Below, piece after piece: positions 60,846 to 64,000 of a stretch of DNA of 64,000 bases. Within the stretch, counting starts at the first letter, position 1. Each line of letters begins with the position of its first letter. Position numbers and translations under genes: made by a program. Source of the stretch: Bacteroidales bacterium (GTDB lineage: Bacteria > Bacteroidota > Bacteroidia > Bacteroidales > P3); the NCBI GenBank assembly GCA_017960605.1, contig JAGCYV010000045.1, positions 1 to 64,000 on the forward strand. The letters run 5' to 3'. The notes beneath the pieces were generated by a model. It was not told the DNA's origin, ran no database searches, and saw nothing but the letters and a program-made list of their open reading frames with translations.

Positions 60846-62102
60846 ATGAAGAGAATTGCGATTATAGCACTGGCGTTGAACCTGATAGGGGTGTGGCCGA
60901 GTGTCCATGCACAGGCTTATGCCGACGGGGCGGTGCGCGGAGACGTGAAGACGGTGCAGCTGTACCGACAGGGGGCGGAGTTGGACTTTCCGATACTGCC
61001 GCTCGGCAGCGGACGGATGCTGCTGGAGTTCGACGTGCTGGGCACCGAACCGGAGGAGCTGCGCTGGCGCATCGTGCACTGCGACCGTCATTGGCAACCC
61101 GACGAGCTGCAGCCGGTGGAGTTCCTGACGGGCTTCGCCGAGGGAACGATCGAGAGTTACGACTTCTCGTTCACGACGTTGCGCGACTACGTGCACTACA
61201 CGGCCACCGTGCCGGGGGACTTCGCGGAGTTTACCTACTCGGGCAACTATGTGGTGGAGGTGACGGGAGGCGAGGAGGTGCTGCTGCGCAAACGGTTCTG
61301 CGTGAGCGAGGGAGCGGTGAAGACGGAAGCCACGGTGGGTCGCCCCTACGACGGGGTTGATCTGGAGCGGCGTCAGGAGGTGGATGTCCGCGTGCTCGCG
61401 GGGAGCGACAACGGCGTGCCTGCGGTGAGCTTGCGGCCGGAGTATCTGTGCGTGACGGTGCAGCAGAACGGGCGTGAGGACAACCGGAGGGAACTGACGT
61501 TCTCGGGCTACGACGGCACGGCATTGGCCTACCGGTACCGGCAGTGCAACATCTTCGAGGGAGGGAACACATTCCGCTATTTCGACTGCAGCAACCTGAG
61601 AGCCCCGATGTACAATGTGGCGAGGGTGGAGGAATACGGGGGCGAGCAGTTCGCCATACTGAGGCCCGAGGAGGACCGGTCGAAGAAGCACTACCTGAGC
61701 GAGACGACGCTGGCCGGCGGCATGAAGGTGAACATCTGGGACCGCAAGAACCCGCGGTTGGAGGCGGACTATGTGTGGGTGAACTTCAGCCTTCCGATGG
61801 CCCAGCCGATGCTGGAGGGCACGGTGCATGTGGTGGGAGCGCTGACGGACTGGCGCACGGACTCGACATCGGCCATGGAATACAACCCACGATACAAGGC
61901 CTACACGCTACGGCTGCTGCTGAAGCAGGGGTACTACGCATACCAGCTGTTGGTGGTCAGCCGGCAACGGACAGAGGCGAGTACGGCACATCTGGAGGGC
62001 AACCACCGCGAGAGCCCGAACCGATACACGGTGACGGTGTATTACCGCAGCCCTGCCGACCGTGCGGACCGGCTGGTGGGAGTCACCAAGACAATCAGAT
62101 AA
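60846..62102 (+). CDS. T9SS plug protein (DUF5103 family)
   Basis: 418 aa. Signal peptide (IALALNLIGVWPSVHAQ) then the two-domain DUF5103/T9SS_plug family: LYRQGAELDFPILPLGSGRM; LEFDVLGTEPEELRWRIVHC; TYSGNYVVEVTGGEEVLLRK; and the C-terminal KVNIWDRKNPRLEADYVWVN. In the T9SS translocon the homologous Plug closes the periplasmic mouth of the SprA channel. It lies 8 kb from the gldKLMN operon. The start at 60846 is just after the promoter; a GTG at 60822 would sit inside it. Separated by one base from convergent tilS. Confidence 0.88.
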   Translation: MKRIAIIALALNLIGVWPSVHAQAYADGAVRGDVKTVQLYRQGAELDFPILPLGSGRMLLEFDVLGTEPEELRWRIVHCDRHWQPDELQPVEFLTGFAEGTIESYDFSFTTLRDYVHYTATVPGDFAEFTYSGNYVVEVTGGEEVLLRKRFCVSEGAVKTEATVGRPYDGVDLERRQEVDVRVLAGSDNGVPAVSLRPEYLCVTVQQNGREDNRRELTFSGYDGTALAYRYRQCNIFEGGNTFRYFDCSNLRAPMYNVARVEEYGGEQFAILRPEEDRSKKHYLSETTLAGGMKVNIWDRKNPRLEADYVWVNFSLPMAQPMLEGTVHVVGALTDWRTDSTSAMEYNPRYKAYTLRLLLKQGYYAYQLLVVSRQRTEASTAHLEGNHRESPNRYTVTVYYRSPADRADRLVGVTKTIR

Positions 62103-62103
62103 T

Positions 62104-63456
62104 CTAGCAGGTTCCCCAATCGGAGACTACAAGACGGAGGCACCGGCGGGTATTGTCGGTGATGCGGAAACGGTGGTCGATACGCAAGCCGACGACCCAG
62201 ACGATGCGCCCGAGGTCATCAACCAACACATAGACCCGCTGTTTTTCGAGGAGACTGATTTTGCAGTCCTTGAGGAAGTCGCTGAGGCGACGCTGATGGG
62301 GCATGCCCAGTGGACAGAAACGGTCGCCGGGCCGCCAAGGACGGAGGGTGAGCGGCTGCCGGACGAGGTCGGCGTCGATGTGCTCCACGTGCTCGCGGGA
62401 AACATCGGTCAGCGGGACGGGAGAGATTTCGATTTTCGGTTCGGAGGCAGGGAGGGGATACCGGGCGACGATGAGGCGGTCGCGGTCGATGAGCGCGATA
62501 TGGGTCTGGGAGAGGAAGCGGGCACCGGTCTGCGCCGACGAGAGGGCGGAGATGATGTCGCCGACGGCCGTGGAGGAGAAACCATAGGGACGCAGCAGTT
62601 CGAAGAGAAGGGTGTCGCACGGAGAGAGGGAGAGAAGTTCGGAGATGTGATACCAATGATATTTGAATCCGAAAGGAGATTGTTCCATGTGCCCGACACG
62701 CGCCGTCATTTCGGCAACGGTCCGGTCATATATTTCCTCGACCTGGGCGAAGCGCTCGATGTTGGCCGCCATGGTGGTGTCGATGGAGGGGTAGAGTTCG
62801 CGCAACAGGGGCATGAGCTGCAGTCGGATGCGGTTGCGACGGTGCTCGAGCGAGAGGTTGGTGCAGTCCTCGACATAGGAGAGCTGATGCCGCCGGATGT
62901 AGTCGTCGATTTCGGAGCGCGAGAAACAGAGCAACGGACGGATGACTGTTATTGCCTGATTGCCTGATTGCCTGATTGTTTGAGTGGAGAGGGGGCGGAT
63001 GCCGTGGAGGCCTGAGATGCCGGTGCCGCGGAAGAGGTTGAGGAAGAAGGTCTCGATGGAGTCGTCGCGGTGGTGGGCGGTGGCCACGACCCATTGCTCG
63101 ATTGTCTGATTGTTTGATTGTTTGAGTAGTTGGGCGAAGTATTGGTAGCGGAGCCGGCGTGCGGCTTCTTCGATGCTTTCGCCGGTAGAGGCTGCAACGG
63201 CACGGGTGTCGAAGGAGGTGGTGAAGAACTCAGCTCCGTAGTGCTCGGCGAGGCGACGGACGAATTCCTGATCGCGGTCACAGTCGCCGGGACGGAGGTT
63301 GAAGTTGCAGTGGGCGATGGCGAAGGGGATGTGTGCACGATGGAAGAGATGGGCCATGCAGACGGAGTCGCGACCACCGCTGACAGCGAGCAGCACCTTG
63401 CCGCCAGGTGGGACAAGGTGCTGCTCTGCGATGTATTGCGTGAAGCGGTCGAGCAT
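62104..63456 (-). CDS. tilS: tRNA(Ile)-lysidine synthetase
   Basis: 450 aa. Makes lysidine at C34 of tRNA-Ile(CAU). PP-loop LLAVSGGRDSVCMAHLF near residue 25, N-type ATPase core with ATAHHRDDSIETFFLN, and the C-terminal TilS domain (LTLRPWRPGDRFCPLGM, LSDFLKDCKISLLEKQRVYV). ATG at 63456 overlaps the upstream TGA (TGATG). Odd: two loops are encoded by 8-nt repeats: about residues 111-121 (QSNNQTIEQ) just before ATAHH, and about 158-168 (TQTIRQSGNQAI). Confidence 0.93.
   Translation of the reverse strand: MLDRFTQYIAEQHLVPPGGKVLLAVSGGRDSVCMAHLFHRAHIPFAIAHCNFNLRPGDCDRDQEFVRRLAEHYGAEFFTTSFDTRAVAASTGESIEEAARRLRYQYFAQLLKQSNNQTIEQWVVATAHHRDDSIETFFLNLFRGTGISGLHGIRPLSTQTIRQSGNQAITVIRPLLCFSRSEIDDYIRRHQLSYVEDCTNLSLEHRRNRIRLQLMPLLRELYPSIDTTMAANIERFAQVEEIYDRTVAEMTARVGHMEQSPFGFKYHWYHISELLSLSPCDTLLFELLRPYGFSSTAVGDIISALSSAQTGARFLSQTHIALIDRDRLIVARYPLPASEPKIEISPVPLTDVSREHVEHIDADLVRQPLTLRPWRPGDRFCPLGMPHQRRLSDFLKDCKISLLEKQRVYVLVDDLGRIVWVVGLRIDHRFRITDNTRRCLRLVVSDWGTC
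62952..62983 (+). repeat. Four 8-nt repeats inside tilS (second array)
   Basis: TTGCCTGA (three times) and TTGTTTGA, then GTG; minus strand encodes TQTIRQSGNQAI. Confidence 0.9.
63094..63125 (+). repeat. Four 8-nt repeats inside tilS (first array)
   Basis: TTGCTCGA, TTGTCTGA, TTGTTTGA, TTGTTTGA, then GTAG; minus strand encodes KQSNNQTIEQ. Confidence 0.9.
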
Positions 63457-64000
63457 CACTTGAGAATCATCTTGCGCATCTGCCGCTGACCCTCGACCTC
63501 GATGCCGTAGTAGTAGAATCCGGCGGGATATGCCTCCATATCGAGACTGAGCGTGTGGTTGCCTGCCTGATAGAAGCGCTCGGTGCGATAGACGATGTGG
63601 CCCATGGCATCCATGACGAAGAAGCGCACGGAGGCGGCATTGGGCAGGATGAAGGGGATGGTGGTCTGATGGGTGAAGGGGTTGGGATAGTTCTGCTCGA
63701 GGACCAGCTTGCTGCCATCGACGGCGGGAATGCCCTCCATGTAGTTGACCACTTCAACGACAGAGGTCTGGTTGTTGACGCTGTTGTCGTCGCCCGCGAT
63801 ATCGAGCACACGGCCGATACCTTCGTAGTGACGTGTGGGCGACTTGGGAATGGTGTTCTCGAACTGGATATGGATGGCCTGTCCGGGATTGACACGCTGA
63901 CGGATGTTGTAGGAGAGGTTGTTGCCATTGACGGTGGCACGGAGACGGAGCTGCTTATCGACAAGTGCGAGGTTGCCGATGTTGCGGAGTTGGAGGAAGA
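63456..64000 (-). CDS. T9SS cargo protein, C-terminal part (cut by window)
   Basis: The last 180 residues of a larger secreted protein; the frame is open to the right edge. A CARDB-like beta region (LVDKQLRLRATVNGNNLSYN, NPGQAIHIQFENTIP) leads to a T9SS type A sorting domain (LEQNYPNPFTHQTTIPFILP ... AYPAGFYYYGIEVEGQRQMR). Catalytic part lies outside. Its TGA overlaps the tilS ATG. Confidence 0.88.
   Translation of the reverse strand, partial: FLQLRNIGNLALVDKQLRLRATVNGNNLSYNIRQRVNPGQAIHIQFENTIPKSPTRHYEGIGRVLDIAGDDNSVNNQTSVVEVVNYMEGIPAVDGSKLVLEQNYPNPFTHQTTIPFILPNAASVRFFVMDAMGHIVYRTERFYQAGNHTLSLDMEAYPAGFYYYGIEVEGQRQMRKMILK

Overview
This window comes from the chromosome of a Bacteroidota (Bacteroidales-type) bacterium. 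The evidence is a complete type IX secretion (T9SS) core operon (porP-gldK-gldL-gldM-gldN plus a second gldN-like gene), several exported proteins ending in a T9SS type A sorting domain, and promoters of the Bacteroidota form TTTG-N19/20-TAnnTTTG. The coding DNA is moderately GC-rich and most intergenic DNA is AT-rich. No phage or insertion sequence was recognised. Both ends cut genes: a class II aldolase on the left and a T9SS cargo protein on the right.

Layout. 0-5 kb: aldolase (partial), SppA, convergent Tex. 5-15 kb: a large T9SS cargo protein, a small exported protein with NadD, an AsmA/DUF748-like protein, topoisomerase IV subunit B, an acidic/Lys-rich protein, a beta-barrel and a beta-repeat protein. 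15-24 kb: initiator tRNA, C10 cysteine protease (T9SS cargo), DsbD, a propeller protein, an exported protein, tRNA-Leu, DUF4294 and NlpC/P60 proteins, and a truncated AMP-binding protein. 24-35 kb: LysS, a lipoprotein/barrel pair, an MBL hydrolase, Ung, an SPFH protein, an ABC exporter with an Arc-type regulator, an alpha/beta hydrolase, a radical SAM protein and an HhH protein. 35-45 kb: two inverted tRNA-Val genes, a WlbB-type acetyltransferase, nitroreductase-ComEC-helicase, a DRTGG/ATPase/[FeFe]-hydrogenase-like sensory cassette, LD-carboxypeptidase, a deacetylase, KdsC and RlpA. 45-53 kb: the T9SS operon. 53-58 kb (minus): miaB-PASTA-T9SS cargo-rluD. 58-64 kb: a 1.26-kb gene-free AT-rich region, a Fic protein, the T9SS plug protein, TilS and a T9SS cargo protein.

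Functional theme. The T9SS core, the plug protein, DsbD and at least four sorting-domain cargoes (including a streptopain-like protease) describe an envelope-centred secretory lifestyle; the rest is mostly housekeeping.

The most unusual feature is a set of short phased tandem repeats: 7-nt arrays, very often of exactly four units; 8-nt arrays; and degenerate 11-nt arrays. They fill intergenic regions and also sit in frame inside conserved genes (tex, miaB, dsbD, tilS, fic) and within signal peptides of exported proteins. One repeat block of about 220 bp occurs twice in inverted orientation 36 kb apart, and a 51-bp promoter cassette is nearly identical in front of lysS and miaB. Two long-range inverted-repeat elements at 58.5-58.9 kb differ from each other in arm sequence yet keep complementarity within each element.
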